Below, piece after piece: positions 1 to 8,155 of a stretch of DNA of 57,331 nucleotides; within the stretch, counting starts at the first letter, position 1, and each line of letters starts with the position of its first letter. The stretch comes from Bradyrhizobium liaoningense (lineage in GTDB: Bacteria; Pseudomonadota; Alphaproteobacteria; Rhizobiales; Xanthobacteraceae), in contig NZ_JAFCJM010000043.1 of the NCBI RefSeq assembly GCF_018130955.1, forward strand, positions 1-57,331, read 5' to 3'. The notes beneath the pieces were generated by a model that was given only the letters and a program-made list of their open reading frames with translations, did not search any database and was not told the origin of the DNA. Position numbers and translations under genes: made by a program.

Positions 1-27
1 ACTGGTCCTCCCAGCCGACAGAGAACT

Positions 28-66
28 GTTACCAATCCATCAGGTCTACTTTGTTACCAATCTATC
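28..66. repeat. two tandem GTTACCAATC(C/T)ATC repeats at the left edge
   Basis: GTTACCAATCCATC at 28-41 recurs with one mismatch at 53-66, a period of 25 bases. Closely spaced direct repeats of this kind occur at the ends of some insertion sequences, notably the IS21 group. No transposase is visible inside the window, so the assignment to an element lying to the left is an inference. Confidence 0.35.
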
Positions 67-86
67 CGGGCTGAACAGCAAATCGA

Positions 87-107
87 CCTCTCCCCGCTGG
101 GGAGAGG
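87..107. repeat. perfect hairpin repeat (CCTCTCCCC type)
   Basis: A 9-base stem (87-95 pairing with 99-107) closes a GCT loop. The same CTCTCCC hairpin type occurs at 9639-9660 and at the right end of the window. It belongs to a dispersed intergenic hairpin family typical of Bradyrhizobium. It has no T-run, so it is not a clear terminator. Confidence 0.6.
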
Positions 108-165
108 TGAAGCGAGGCCCGCGGACAAACGATTCAACCAAGCGCCATCGTGCTTTAGCGGACCT

Positions 166-369
166 TCACAAGGTCTCTTGCTTGTGTCCGCATTGCTTGC
201 AGGCGAACTTGACGCGCGTCTGGCCCTTGGGGGCCTGCACCCGGTTCGGCGCTCCGCACTTGCCGCAGACGGCCTCGATGCGGGTATCACCCTGCTTGAC
301 GACGATGGTCTTCTTTTCCATGGACTCGCGGATCAGGCGCTCGGCCTCCTCACGCATGGATTGTTTCGA
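166..369 (-). CDS. small zinc-ribbon protein
   Basis: The product is 67 aa. The N-terminal half is a charged helix and the C-terminal half has two cysteine pairs, CGKCG and CKQCGH, about 20 residues apart. This is a rubredoxin-knuckle-like zinc ribbon, probably binding one Zn ion. Several basic residues surround the knuckles, which would suit nucleic-acid contact. The start is taken as TTG at 369 because GGAGA lies about 7 bases upstream. ATG at 357 would shorten the N-terminus by four residues. Similar short proteins are conserved in Bradyrhizobium without a known role. The function is unknown. Confidence 0.7.
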   Translation of the reverse strand, partial: SKQSMREEAERLIRESMEKKTIVVKQGDTRIEAVCGKCGAPNRVQAPKGQTRVKFACKQCGHKQETL

Positions 370-552
370 CAAGGCTGTTCTCCGCTGCAAAGGCGGGAGA
401 GCCTTATCGCGCCTGCGTCCAAATCACAATCGGCAAAGTCGCCTCATCACACCTCGACAATCACGTCGCTGTCCTCGACAGGCACGGTTGTTCCAGCGCC
501 ATCAGATTTGATATACGCCCCTCGCTGCATCTGGCATTTGCGGGGACAGACA

Positions 553-1302
553 ATGGAGCGAGGCGCGATATCCGTGGCCAAGGACAATCGCCTTCTTGAA
601 GCGGCGTTCTTCCTCTGCGCGATCGGCGCCATCGCCGGCAGCCTTCTTGCGAGCGATCGTCAGGGAGCCTGGCAGTGGCTGCACTATCTGACCAAGCCGA
701 CCGCGACAGCGCTGCTGTTCGTTATGGTCTATCGAAACGCCGCAACTGATATCTACGGGCGGGCGATCGCCGTTGGCCTGGTGTTCGCACTTGCCGGGGA
801 CTTCTTCCTCATGCTCCCGGGCGATTATTTTCTCTGGGGGCTCGTCTGCTTTCTGCTGACGCATTGCGCCTACATCTATGCGCTGACCCGCGATGCGCGT
901 CCTGCCGGCAGATGGCCGATCTTCGCCGGCTTTGCCGCCGTGGCGCTGTTGATGGTCGCCGGCCTGTGGAATGCAGTGCCTGTCGGCATGAGACTGCCGG
1001 TGACGCTCTACGCTGCGGCTCTTGCCTTCATGACGGCTCAAGCTGTGTCGCGGGCAAGCCAGATGCCGCAGGGAACGCCGGCCGCGGCAACGGCGCGTCT
1101 GGCGGCAATCGGCGGCGTCCTCTTCCTGATCAGCGATACGATCCTTGCTTATGGACGCTTCCGCCGGACCATTCCCGGTCAATCGCTTTGGGTGCTCGGC
1201 TCCTACTACATCGCGCAATTGCTGTTCGCGCGGTCGACCTGTGCGATCAGCGGCACTGAGACGAATTCAGAGGATCGCGTCGCCAACCGTCAACCCATCT
1301 GA
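553..1302 (+). CDS. YhhN/TMEM86-family membrane protein (lysoplasmalogenase-like)
   Basis: The product is 249 aa with about eight hydrophobic segments, matching the YhhN family in size and topology. Conserved acidic positions of the family are visible in LAGDFFLML (about residues 80-88) and LISDTILA (about residues 193-200). Characterised members (TMEM86B) hydrolyse the vinyl-ether bond of lysoplasmalogen in the membrane. The substrate in this bacterium is not known. The reading frame stays open upstream to 178, but ATG 553 is the first start followed by family-like sequence. It converges on the response-regulator gene ending at 1323. Confidence 0.8.
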   Translation: MERGAISVAKDNRLLEAAFFLCAIGAIAGSLLASDRQGAWQWLHYLTKPTATALLFVMVYRNAATDIYGRAIAVGLVFALAGDFFLMLPGDYFLWGLVCFLLTHCAYIYALTRDARPAGRWPIFAGFAAVALLMVAGLWNAVPVGMRLPVTLYAAALAFMTAQAVSRASQMPQGTPAAATARLAAIGGVLFLISDTILAYGRFRRTIPGQSLWVLGSYYIAQLLFARSTCAISGTETNSEDRVANRQPI

Positions 1303-1322
1303 CGCCGGCAACCGCACGGTGA

Positions 1323-1679
1323 TCAGTGCGTGGCTTCCCGTATCAGGGTCACGGGATAGACCGGCTTCGGGAGGAACGTGACACCGTCGGGCAGGACAGC
1401 TGCCGGATTCTGACCCGAGATGACGACGACGCGCATCACGGGATCATTCGTCCGCGCGAGATGGGCGAGCTCGACGCCGTTCATCTTGCCGGTCAGGTTG
1501 ACGTCGGTGATCAGCAGCGCTGGATGACAAGCCTTGAGAGCCAGGGATGCCGTTTCGGCATCCTCGCATTGGATGACGCGGAAATTGCTCTCCTCGAGCA
1601 GCATCGCGATCATCTCGCGCTGAATATCATCATCCTCAACGACAACAGCGGTGCGGCGGAAAGGCTTTGATTGACCCAT
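1323..1679 (-). CDS. single-domain response regulator (CheY-like receiver)
   Basis: The product is 118 aa and is a receiver domain only. The acidic pocket is VEDDD (about residues 14-18), the phospho-acceptor is Asp59 in LLITDVN, and the conserved Lys is in LPKPV near 105. There is no output domain, so it would act by protein contact or as a phosphate relay. No histidine kinase adjoins it, which makes it an orphan regulator. The protein ends soon after the last receiver strand, as in many rhizobial single-domain regulators. Confidence 0.85.
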   Translation of the reverse strand: MGQSKPFRRTAVVVEDDDIQREMIAMLLEESNFRVIQCEDAETASLALKACHPALLITDVNLTGKMNGVELAHLARTNDPVMRVVVISGQNPAAVLPDGVTFLPKPVYPVTLIREATH

Positions 1680-1802
1680 GGCGAACCTCCCTCGCTCTTA
1701 ACGTATGTTAATGTTCTGGAACGGCGGTGGTTCGCTGCGCGCGGAAAAAATGCCCAGGGGTTCCTGACCGGGAACTGCACGCCGGCAAGGCTGATTCGGC
1801 TT
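1680..1802. other. short intergenic gap
   Basis: Upstream region of the response regulator. Apart from the presumed promoter of that gene, no distinct signal was seen. Confidence 0.3.
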
Positions 1803-2118
1803 CTAGACGCCCGCGCTCGTATCGTCCGTCATGATCAGGATCCGCTGCACCAGCGCGGTGGCGGGATCGTAGTCGGCGAGATCGGCCTCACGATAGCGCC
1901 GCGCGCTCTCGAACAGGGGATGGCGGATCAACTCGGCAACGAGCTGATCGCGCGTCCCCGCCGGCGAGATCGCGAGCGAGCTCAAAACACCCGGCGCGCG
2001 CTTCGAGGTAGGCACGGAGCGTATCGGTCATCAGCCCGATCGTCAGCACGCCCGAAACGGCGATGACGCAGAGGCGCGCGATCTGGGCCGCATCCGAGCG
2101 CGCGGCCTCTGACCCCAC
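1803..2118 (-). pseudogene. truncated, decayed copy of the membrane-protein gene at 3290-4510
   Basis: This stretch matches the 3' half of the gene at 3290-4510 closely in DNA and protein. Shared peptides are QIAR(L/F)CVIAVSGVLTIG, FESARRYREADLADYDPA and ALVQRILIMTD. The copy lacks the first roughly 240 codons. It has lost about 200 bases internally, joining DYDPA directly to TALVQRIL, and has a two-base deletion near 2007-2013 that shifts the frame inside the LEARA/LESRA region. It cannot encode a working protein. It lies just downstream of the substrate-binding gene at 2141-3145, and the intact parent lies on the other side of that gene. Confidence 0.85.
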
Positions 2119-2140
2119 CTTGTTTCGGAGCAATTGATAG

Positions 2141-3145
2141 CTATTCGATTAGCCTATCTGAGCGAGCAACCAGGCCAGCGGGAAGTTCTAATCCCAGCTC
2201 CTTGGCTGCTTTGAGGTTGATCAACAACTCGAAATGGATTTCCTGGAAGAAGGGCATCTCTGCTGGATTGCCGCCGCTGAGGATTTCGACGATTTGAGCC
2301 GCGATACGTCGACACCCTGCCTTAAAATCATTTGCGTATGACATGAGTGCACCGGCTTCGACCGTTTCGCTATAGATGCCAATGGTTGGTAACCGGTACT
2401 CGCGCGCCAGCCTTCCCAGCAAAACGCGATTTGTATAGTTCTCAACCTCTGCGGAGATGATCACGCCGTCAACTTGATCATGCTGCATCGCATCGAACGC
2501 TCGGCGATATTCGGCCTCGTTGATGGGCGAATGCAATAGCTCCAACCGATAGGGTATTTTGAAGCGTTCGAAGGCTTCAATAATCATCCTTTTGGCGGGA
2601 GACCCGTCGACGCTTCCGGCACTCAGCAAGAGGCGCGCATTGGACAACTTGCCGACAGCTTGAGCAAGAAGCTCCACCTCCTTGCCGTATACTTCGGAAC
2701 CTGCATCCGAACTAACCCCGGTTACGTTGCCGCCAGGACGAGCAAGCGTCTTCACAATCCCTATTGCGACAGGGTCGCCCGTATAGGCGACGATGGGAAT
2801 TGTTTTTGTTTCGGCGCATAGTGCGAGAACGAGTTGGTTTGTTACTGCAAAAATAACGTCGGGATTTGTCGCAATGGCTTGACGGGAGATCTCGCCGAAG
2901 CGCTCGTATCGCCCTTCGGCGGAATATCGGTCAATGACGAGGTTGACGCCTTCGATGTAGCCGCGTCGGCGGATTTCTTGAAGAATGATCGAATACAGCG
3001 GATCGGCGCCGATCTTGAGGTCGTCGGGCTTGGACGCCGGATGAAGCATAGCGAGTCGCTTCATCCGCGTTGGCTGTTGCGCCCATGCAGCGAGAGGCCA
3101 TGCCGCCGCAGCACCAACAAGACCGATGAAGTCTCGCCGCCTCAT
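2141..3145 (-). CDS. ABC_sub_bind family substrate-binding protein, exported
   Basis: The product is 334 aa and begins MRRRDFIGLVGAAAAWPLAAWAQQ, split here as MRRRDFIGLVG then AAAAWPLAAWAQQ. This is a twin-arginine-like signal followed by a cleavage site, so the protein is periplasmic. The mature part has the two-lobed fold pattern of the ABC_sub_bind (tryptophan/tyrosine-type) family, highly multicopy in Bradyrhizobium. ATG 3145 is chosen because the signal peptide starts there; the frame stays open to 3265 without signal-like sequence. No permease or ATPase lies nearby, so it is an orphan and its ligand is unknown. It sits between a pseudogene copy and the intact copy of a membrane-protein gene. 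Confidence 0.85.
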   Translation of the reverse strand: MRRRDFIGLVGAAAAWPLAAWAQQPTRMKRLAMLHPASKPDDLKIGADPLYSIILQEIRRRGYIEGVNLVIDRYSAEGRYERFGEISRQAIATNPDVIFAVTNQLVLALCAETKTIPIVAYTGDPVAIGIVKTLARPGGNVTGVSSDAGSEVYGKEVELLAQAVGKLSNARLLLSAGSVDGSPAKRMIIEAFERFKIPYRLELLHSPINEAEYRRAFDAMQHDQVDGVIISAEVENYTNRVLLGRLAREYRLPTIGIYSETVEAGALMSYANDFKAGCRRIAAQIVEILSGGNPAEMPFFQEIHFELLINLKAAKELGLELPAGLVARSDRLIE

Positions 3146-3289
3146 TCTGACTTCCCCAAGCTCCGGAACGAGTACTGTAACCGCACCTTTCAATGGTTGG
3201 AACCGGTGGACGTGTCCGTTGCGGGTCCAAAACCTGCAATATTTGGATTTCTGCCCGAGCTCCAAAAGCGGACAGCCACGCCCTTGAGA

Positions 3290-4510
3290 CTAGCCACGCC
3301 AGAGCGGATCCACGCCGACCCCATCCGTCATGATCAGGATCCGCTGCACCAGCGCAATCGCGGTCTCTGTCGCGGGATCAGCCGAGATCACGGGCACTGC
3401 GAGCACGAGGAGGTCGATGGGGTCGTCGGAGAGAACGACGACATGGGTCGCGCTGTTGGCCGTCATCAGCGAGACCAGGCGCTCGATCGCCGGATCGGTC
3501 GGCGGATGCCCCCAGGGCGCATCCGACCGGCGCAGCACGCGATGCGTCGCCAGGCGATTGCGCAGCACGGCGGGATCATAATCGGCGAGATCGGCTTCGC
3601 GGTAGCGTCGCGCGCTCTCGAACAGGGGATGGCGCACCAACTCGGCGATGAGCTGATCGCGCGTGGCGGCCGGCGAGATCGCGAGCGAGCTCAGGACGCC
3701 AGGCGCGCGAGACTCCAGATAGGCACGGAGCGTATCGGTCATCAGGCCGATCGTCAGCACGCCGGAGACGGCGATGACGCAGAAGCGCGCGATCTGGGCC
3801 GCATTGGCATCGGGGGCAACGAAGGCCGCGGCCAGGCCGAGCAGCGCGGAGCTCGCCAGCCGCAACACGGTCAGCAGCACGCCGTGCCAGCGCGCCTCGC
3901 TGCTGGAGCCGGCGATCAGCACGGCGGTGACGACAAGCAATGCGCCGAGCGCTCCGAGACGCACCGGCAGATCCGGCATCAAGGCCTGGTAATCGGTGAC
4001 GATGAAGGGCAGCACAATGACGGCGCCGACGATCATGCGATCGATGCTGCGGTTTTCCGATGCCATCAGCGCATGGCGGTCGCGACTGGCGAGCAACCAG
4101 GCACAGGCGATGAAGCCACCGAGCTGAAACAGCGCCAGCGCGACGGCGTAAGGCGTATCGAAATGGCCGAGACCCAGCGTGCCGCCAAGGCCAAGCACGA
4201 TGGCGCCGCCGACCGCCGCCAGCTTGAGCACGCGCGGCGCGTGCCGCCGCAGCAGCCCTTCGGTCACGATCAACGCGCCAAAGGGAATCGCGGCCGCGGG
4301 AATGTCCGAGAGATCGTCGAGCACGGCATTTTGGGTCAGCCACGCCGTGGCGCGCACGAGAAACAGCAGCGCGACGATGCCGAGCGCGACCAGGAGGCGG
4401 CGGGTGAGCGGACTGCGCGCGTCGCGGCGGTAGAGCGCAAACATAGCGACCGCGAGCCCGATCGCGCCGCAAAGGTTGACGATCGCATCGGCAATGACGG
4501 CGGAGGTCAT
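3290..4510 (-). CDS. integral membrane protein of unknown function
   Basis: The product is 406 aa. The first 250 residues contain about seven or eight hydrophobic segments. The C-terminal 150 residues are soluble and rich in Arg, Asp and Leu, including FESARRYREADLADYDP. The start codon overlaps the stop of the upstream GNAT-like gene (ATGA at 4507-4510), so the two are translationally coupled. I do not recognise a named family. The 3' part of this gene is present again as a decayed copy at 1803-2118. The pattern suggests a membrane sensor or a bacterial MASE-like module, but this is only inference. Confidence 0.75.
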   Translation of the reverse strand: MTSAVIADAIVNLCGAIGLAVAMFALYRRDARSPLTRRLLVALGIVALLFLVRATAWLTQNAVLDDLSDIPAAAIPFGALIVTEGLLRRHAPRVLKLAAVGGAIVLGLGGTLGLGHFDTPYAVALALFQLGGFIACAWLLASRDRHALMASENRSIDRMIVGAVIVLPFIVTDYQALMPDLPVRLGALGALLVVTAVLIAGSSSEARWHGVLLTVLRLASSALLGLAAAFVAPDANAAQIARFCVIAVSGVLTIGLMTDTLRAYLESRAPGVLSSLAISPAATRDQLIAELVRHPLFESARRYREADLADYDPAVLRNRLATHRVLRRSDAPWGHPPTDPAIERLVSLMTANSATHVVVLSDDPIDLLVLAVPVISADPATETAIALVQRILIMTDGVGVDPLWRG

Positions 4511-5517
4511 CGGCTATCCCCTTGCCGGGCACGCAAGGTGCCGAAGCTGCGGGTATCGTCCAGCCAATGCACCACCGGCAGCACCAGCCGTTGCAGCGTC
4601 AGAAGCACGGACGCCGCGAACAGGCCGGGCAAGGAGCGATGCGGCACCTGCTCCATCAGGTAGCTGCGCGCAGCCGCGAGATCTATGCGGCCGATCTGAA
4701 GGACATCGTCGCCCCTGTCATAGTCGAGCTCGCGCGCACAGAATTCAGCATATTGCGGATCGCGATGCTTTGGTGCCTCGTCAAAAGTCTTCTTCAGCGC
4801 GTCGGATCCCCCGGTATAGGCGTCGGTGATCACGAAGCGGGCTTCGTCAAAACCGGCGTCGTCACCGACGCCGAACACGGCGCGATGCTGCCGCATGATG
4901 CCGCGGGCGAGCTGGAGATGCGCAAAACTCTGCCGCGCGTCCGCGCGCGGCGACGGGTAGACGTCGGAAAAGGTCTCGCTGACCATGCCGACCACGGCCG
5001 GCACCTGCGTGACGTTGGAGATCCAGCGCGGGCGCAAGCCGTCGCGCGCGAACAGCACCAGCGTGGTCAGGCCGTAAAGCACCCAGGACAACCCCTGCCC
5101 CCGCGCATCGGGATCGACCATCACCAGGCCGAGATGGGTGACGTCGGTGGGCGCGCCGTCGAGCTTGACCTGCATCACCGACAGCGCGTTGAAGGCAATC
5201 GGGCGGCCGCTCTCCTCCTCCGAGATCAGCGTGACGATGGCGCGCGACAACCGCTCGCGCGCGCCTGAAAAGATGCCGTAGGTCAGTTGATCGGCCGGCA
5301 GGGTTTTGGCCGCGACCACACGAAGCTGCGCGATCAGCCGTTCGAGTTCTTGTTCGGATAGCGACAGCCCCGGGCTTTCGACGATTCGGGTGATGTGGCC
5401 CGCATGGGTGCGCAGGCTGAGATCGATGCTCGGCTGCGTAAACGCCTTCAGCCAGAACGCCGCGTAGCCGCGCAGCTTTCCGGCCGCCGATCTGGTCTGT
5501 ATCCCGACAGATGCCAT
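4507..5517 (-). CDS. GNAT-like acyltransferase domain protein
   Basis: The product is 336 aa. The central segment LGLVMVDPDARGQGLSW resembles GNAT motif A (beta-strand followed by an R/Q-x-x-G-x-G loop that binds acetyl-CoA pyrophosphate). The C-terminal 50 residues contain a hydrophobic stretch (SLPGLFAASVLLTLQRLVL), possibly a membrane contact. ATG 5517 is chosen over a TTG seven codons upstream because it is a standard start; neither has a strong ribosome site. It is the first gene of a two-gene unit with the membrane protein at 3290-4510, so acylation of a membrane component is a plausible role. The substrate is unknown. Confidence 0.7.
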   Translation of the reverse strand: MASVGIQTRSAAGKLRGYAAFWLKAFTQPSIDLSLRTHAGHITRIVESPGLSLSEQELERLIAQLRVVAAKTLPADQLTYGIFSGARERLSRAIVTLISEEESGRPIAFNALSVMQVKLDGAPTDVTHLGLVMVDPDARGQGLSWVLYGLTTLVLFARDGLRPRWISNVTQVPAVVGMVSETFSDVYPSPRADARQSFAHLQLARGIMRQHRAVFGVGDDAGFDEARFVITDAYTGGSDALKKTFDEAPKHRDPQYAEFCARELDYDRGDDVLQIGRIDLAAARSYLMEQVPHRSLPGLFAASVLLTLQRLVLPVVHWLDDTRSFGTLRARQGDSR

Positions 5518-5658
5518 GCAACTTGCCCGTGATCCCAAGGGAAGTGAAGGGACGTGTGCATGGTCTATCTTAAGGAGCCCTGATTGGAACGGAATGGGTT
5601 GGTGCAGGGTAAACGATCGGTTGCCCCAGGATGCAGGTCCGGCCGCTCGGCCTCGCGG

Positions 5659-6075
5659 TCAGTTTCGAAGCAGGTCTTTCGCACCCGCCGCCGTTTCCCG
5701 CGATCCGTAGTCGTTCGCGAGCAGGGAGCATGTGCCCGCGCAGACCGCGCCGCCGATCGCGAAGCAAGACAGGAAAGCCGACGGCAGCCAGAAGCTACCG
5801 AACTGCATCCAGGCGAAGCCCGATGCGAGGCTTGGGGCAAGGACAGCCCCGGCGGCTGCGATCAGCGGCGCGCGCAACGGGATCGCGAAGCTGCGCGCAA
5901 GATAGGCATCGAGCCAGCAGGCAGGCGCGGCAACCAAAGCCGTGAAGAGGAACAGGAGAACCGCGACGAGTCTTTCGAAATCGTACGGCGGCGGGCTAAT
6001 CGCCTGCGCGAGAGCCAACGCAACGGTCGCGATCAGCATGGGACCCAGCACCAGGAATACGAGAGCTCTCATCAT
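5659..6075 (-). CDS. small integral membrane protein
   Basis: The product is 138 aa with three to four hydrophobic segments, starting MMRALVFLVLGPMLIATV. Start 6075 is chosen because AAAGG lies about 6 bases upstream; a second ATG pair at 6090-6093 has no such site. It lies downstream of yiaAB-like and pspA-like genes on the same strand with a gap of about 100 bases, so it may be the last gene of that unit. No family recognised. Confidence 0.65.
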   Translation of the reverse strand: MMRALVFLVLGPMLIATVALALAQAISPPPYDFERLVAVLLFLFTALVAAPACWLDAYLARSFAIPLRAPLIAAAGAVLAPSLASGFAWMQFGSFWLPSAFLSCFAIGGAVCAGTCSLLANDYGSRETAAGAKDLLRN

Positions 6076-6175
6076 CGAAGCACCTTTCATCATATCGCGG
6101 TTTCGCGGGGGCTCGCCTGCCGCAAGCGGCGGGCATTGCCGCCCGCCGCTTGCTGCTGCTCACCTCCCTTCGTTC

Positions 6176-6460
6176 TCACGCCGCGCGGGTGCCACGCTCG
6201 ACTTCCATCAAGAGGCGCTCGGCCTTGGCATCCTCGATGCGGTTCACCAGGCGGCCGCTTTCGTGGTTGTCGCGCATCGTCTTGGTCATGGTGATGCAGG
6301 ACTGCACCAGCATCAGAAAGCCCATGGCGAGGTAGCCCTTGATCGAGAGATCGAGCGGCAGGAAGAAGATGCCCATGCCCACCATGAAGGCGGATGCGGC
6401 GAACGAGGCGTAGGTGAAGGTGACCCAGGCGGGGCTGTGGGACGGGGTGGTCGGGTTCAT
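6176..6460 (-). CDS. YiaA/YiaB-family two-helix inner-membrane protein
   Basis: The product is 94 aa with two closely spaced transmembrane helices (about residues 12-30 and 40-60) followed by a charged tail. This is the YiaAB two-helix pattern, including FMVGMGIFFLPLDLSIKGY. ATG 6460 is chosen because AGGAG lies about 7 bases upstream. It follows the pspA-like gene by 48 bases on the same strand, so it is probably co-transcribed and under the TetR regulator at 7305. The role is likely envelope-stress related by association. The biochemical function of YiaAB proteins is not known. Confidence 0.85.
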   Translation of the reverse strand: MNPTTPSHSPAWVTFTYASFAASAFMVGMGIFFLPLDLSIKGYLAMGFLMLVQSCITMTKTMRDNHESGRLVNRIEDAKAERLLMEVERGTRAA

Positions 6461-6508
6461 GACAGTCTCCTGTTGCTTGACGTTGAGGTGGATGATCATC
6501 AGTTAGGT

Positions 6509-7204
6509 TCAGGCAGTCGGCGTGCGCTTGGCCTTCAACCGCGCGAGCACGTCATCGGCGGTCGTCTTGAGCCGAGGACCAAAGCCCTGTTCGGCGAGTT
6601 TCTCGGCGGTGGCGAGCGGACCGCTGGCCGCATCGAGCTCGACCAGCGCGTCATCGGCGGCTTGCGCTTCGATCTGCCGGTCGCGCAGGCGCTTCAGGGT
6701 CCTCTCGGCCTCGGGCAGCGTCGACTCGTAGGGACGGGCTGCTTCGATGCCGCCGCGACGCAGGCCACGGACGGCCTCCGCTGCACGCGCCACGCGCCGG
6801 CCACGGTCGAGCTCGGTGATGCCCGCCTCGGCATTCGCAACCTGCCGCTTAAGGCGGGCAATCTCGGTCGCGAAAAGCGTACGCGCGGTCATCGCGGCAT
6901 CGCGATCGGCTTCCAGCCCGGCGATGGCCTGGGCTGCTTCCGTCGCGAGATCCTCACGGCCGCCATCGAGCGCCGCGGTCGCGCGCGTTTCGAGATCGGC
7001 GATGCGGGCATTGGTGGCTTCGAGACGGCGACCCTCCTGCTGGTCCTGGGCAATCGCCAGTGCCAGCGTCCGCTTGCTGCGCTCGACGGCTGTGGCCGCA
7101 TCGCGCATCTGCTGATCGAGGATCAGAAGCGCCGTCCTGTCTTCCAGCTCTTCCCCGGCGGCGGCCACGCTGCCGCGGAAAAGGGTCACTACGGTCTTGA
7201 ACAT
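6509..7204 (-). CDS. PspA/IM30-family coiled-coil protein
   Basis: The product is 231 aa, nearly all alpha-helical with long heptad-rich coiled coils. It starts MFKTVVTLFRGSVAAAGEE, the amphipathic helix typical of PspA/Vipp1 proteins that bind stressed membranes. ATG 7204 is chosen because AGGGAG lies 8 bases upstream. The gene is first in a minus-strand unit with the YiaAB-like gene and is divergent from a TetR regulator. Three identical-type palindromes lie in the shared promoter. By family it would coat damaged inner membrane and help keep the proton gradient. Confidence 0.85.
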   Translation of the reverse strand: MFKTVVTLFRGSVAAAGEELEDRTALLILDQQMRDAATAVERSKRTLALAIAQDQQEGRRLEATNARIADLETRATAALDGGREDLATEAAQAIAGLEADRDAAMTARTLFATEIARLKRQVANAEAGITELDRGRRVARAAEAVRGLRRGGIEAARPYESTLPEAERTLKRLRDRQIEAQAADDALVELDAASGPLATAEKLAEQGFGPRLKTTADDVLARLKAKRTPTA

Positions 7205-7220
7205 TTGCTGCTCCCTGCTA

Positions 7221-7290
7221 TGAGCGTTGCTCACGGATGCTTTGTAGCACATCTTGAGCATTGCTCAAGATGTTTTTGAGCAACGCTCAA
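7221..7290. promoter_or_regulatory. three palindromic operators, TGAGC-N3-GCTCA
   Basis: Three copies lie between the divergent pspA-like and tetR genes: 7221-7233 (TGAGCGTTGCTCA), 7251-7271 (ATCTTGAGCATTGCTCAAGAT) shortened to its core TTGAGCATTGCTCAA, and 7276-7290 (TTGAGCAACGCTCAA). The central one is symmetric over ten bases on each side. The position and repeat type fit TetR dimer sites controlling both directions. Confidence 0.8.
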
Positions 7291-7304
7291 GATTGTGATT
7301 AAAA

Positions 7305-7913
7305 ATGTCTAAAGCCTTGGAACGACGAGAGAAATTAAGGTCTGACCTGATTCTGGCGGCGGAGCGGATGATCGCCGAGCGGGGTCTCCCCGGCCTGAAA
7401 ACCCGGGATCTGGCCCGAGAGATCGGCTGCGCCAATGGCGCGGTCTACAATCTGGTGGCCGACGTGGATGAGCTGATTCTGCGCGTCGGATCGCGCACGC
7501 TGGCGCGGCTGGACCAGGCCCTTACCGCGGCCGAGGCGGCTGATGATCCCTCCCCGCAAGCGACGCTGATCCGCATCGCGATCGCCTATTGCGACTTTGC
7601 CGCCAGCAATCTCGAACTCTGGCGCGCGCTGTTCGAGCATCGCATGGAGCGCGGCAAGGAGGTGCCGGATTGGGCGATCAGCGAGCAGATGGAGCTGTTC
7701 CGTCACATCTATCGCCCGCTCGCCGCACTGTTTCCAAAGCGCTCGGTGGAGGACCTGAGCATCACGGCGCGCAGCCTGTTCTCCGCCGTGCACGGCATGG
7801 TGGCGCTCGGGCTGGAGCAGAAGCTGGTCGCGGTGCCGCTGCCGGCATTGCGCAGGGAGATATCAGCGCTGGTGCGCGCGACGCTGGACGGGCTGGTGGC
7901 GGGCGCGCGTTGA
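7305..7913 (+). CDS. TetR-family transcriptional regulator
   Basis: The product is 202 aa. The N-terminal helix-turn-helix covers about residues 15-60, with TRDLAREIGCANGAVYNLV as the recognition region. The remaining all-helical part is the ligand-binding and dimer domain. It is divergent from the pspA-like gene and its start codon is 15 bases from the nearest palindrome, so it most likely represses itself and the envelope-stress unit. The inducer is unknown. Confidence 0.9.
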   Translation: MSKALERREKLRSDLILAAERMIAERGLPGLKTRDLAREIGCANGAVYNLVADVDELILRVGSRTLARLDQALTAAEAADDPSPQATLIRIAIAYCDFAASNLELWRALFEHRMERGKEVPDWAISEQMELFRHIYRPLAALFPKRSVEDLSITARSLFSAVHGMVALGLEQKLVAVPLPALRREISALVRATLDGLVAGAR

Positions 7914-8155
7914 AAATGGCGCCGTTCCGCCGATTTGCCTCGACATGTGAAATGGTTTGGCGCGATCGGCGTGGCATCACGCCGGATGACGCCTTCTACT
8001 GTGCATGGGGTTGTTTTCGATGTTTTGGTGTCGGGTCGCGAAAACCTCCGGCACCGGCTGACTAAATTTTCGCCTGTCGAAGCCGGCACGGCGACTCTAA
8101 GGTTTGCACGGCGGCGTCCGACCGCCGTCCTCGCAACCTCTCCCCGGAGCGTCCC
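7914..8155. other. intergenic region
   Basis: A gap of about 240 bases between tetR and the dihydropyrimidinase gene. No gene, hairpin terminator or recognisable repeat was found. It presumably holds the promoter of the downstream gene. Confidence 0.3.

Noticed and set aside
2834..4663. 609-residue open frame on the plus strand
   Set aside because: It runs antisense through the substrate-binding gene and the membrane-protein gene, with Arg/Gln/His-rich composition typical of a shadow frame.
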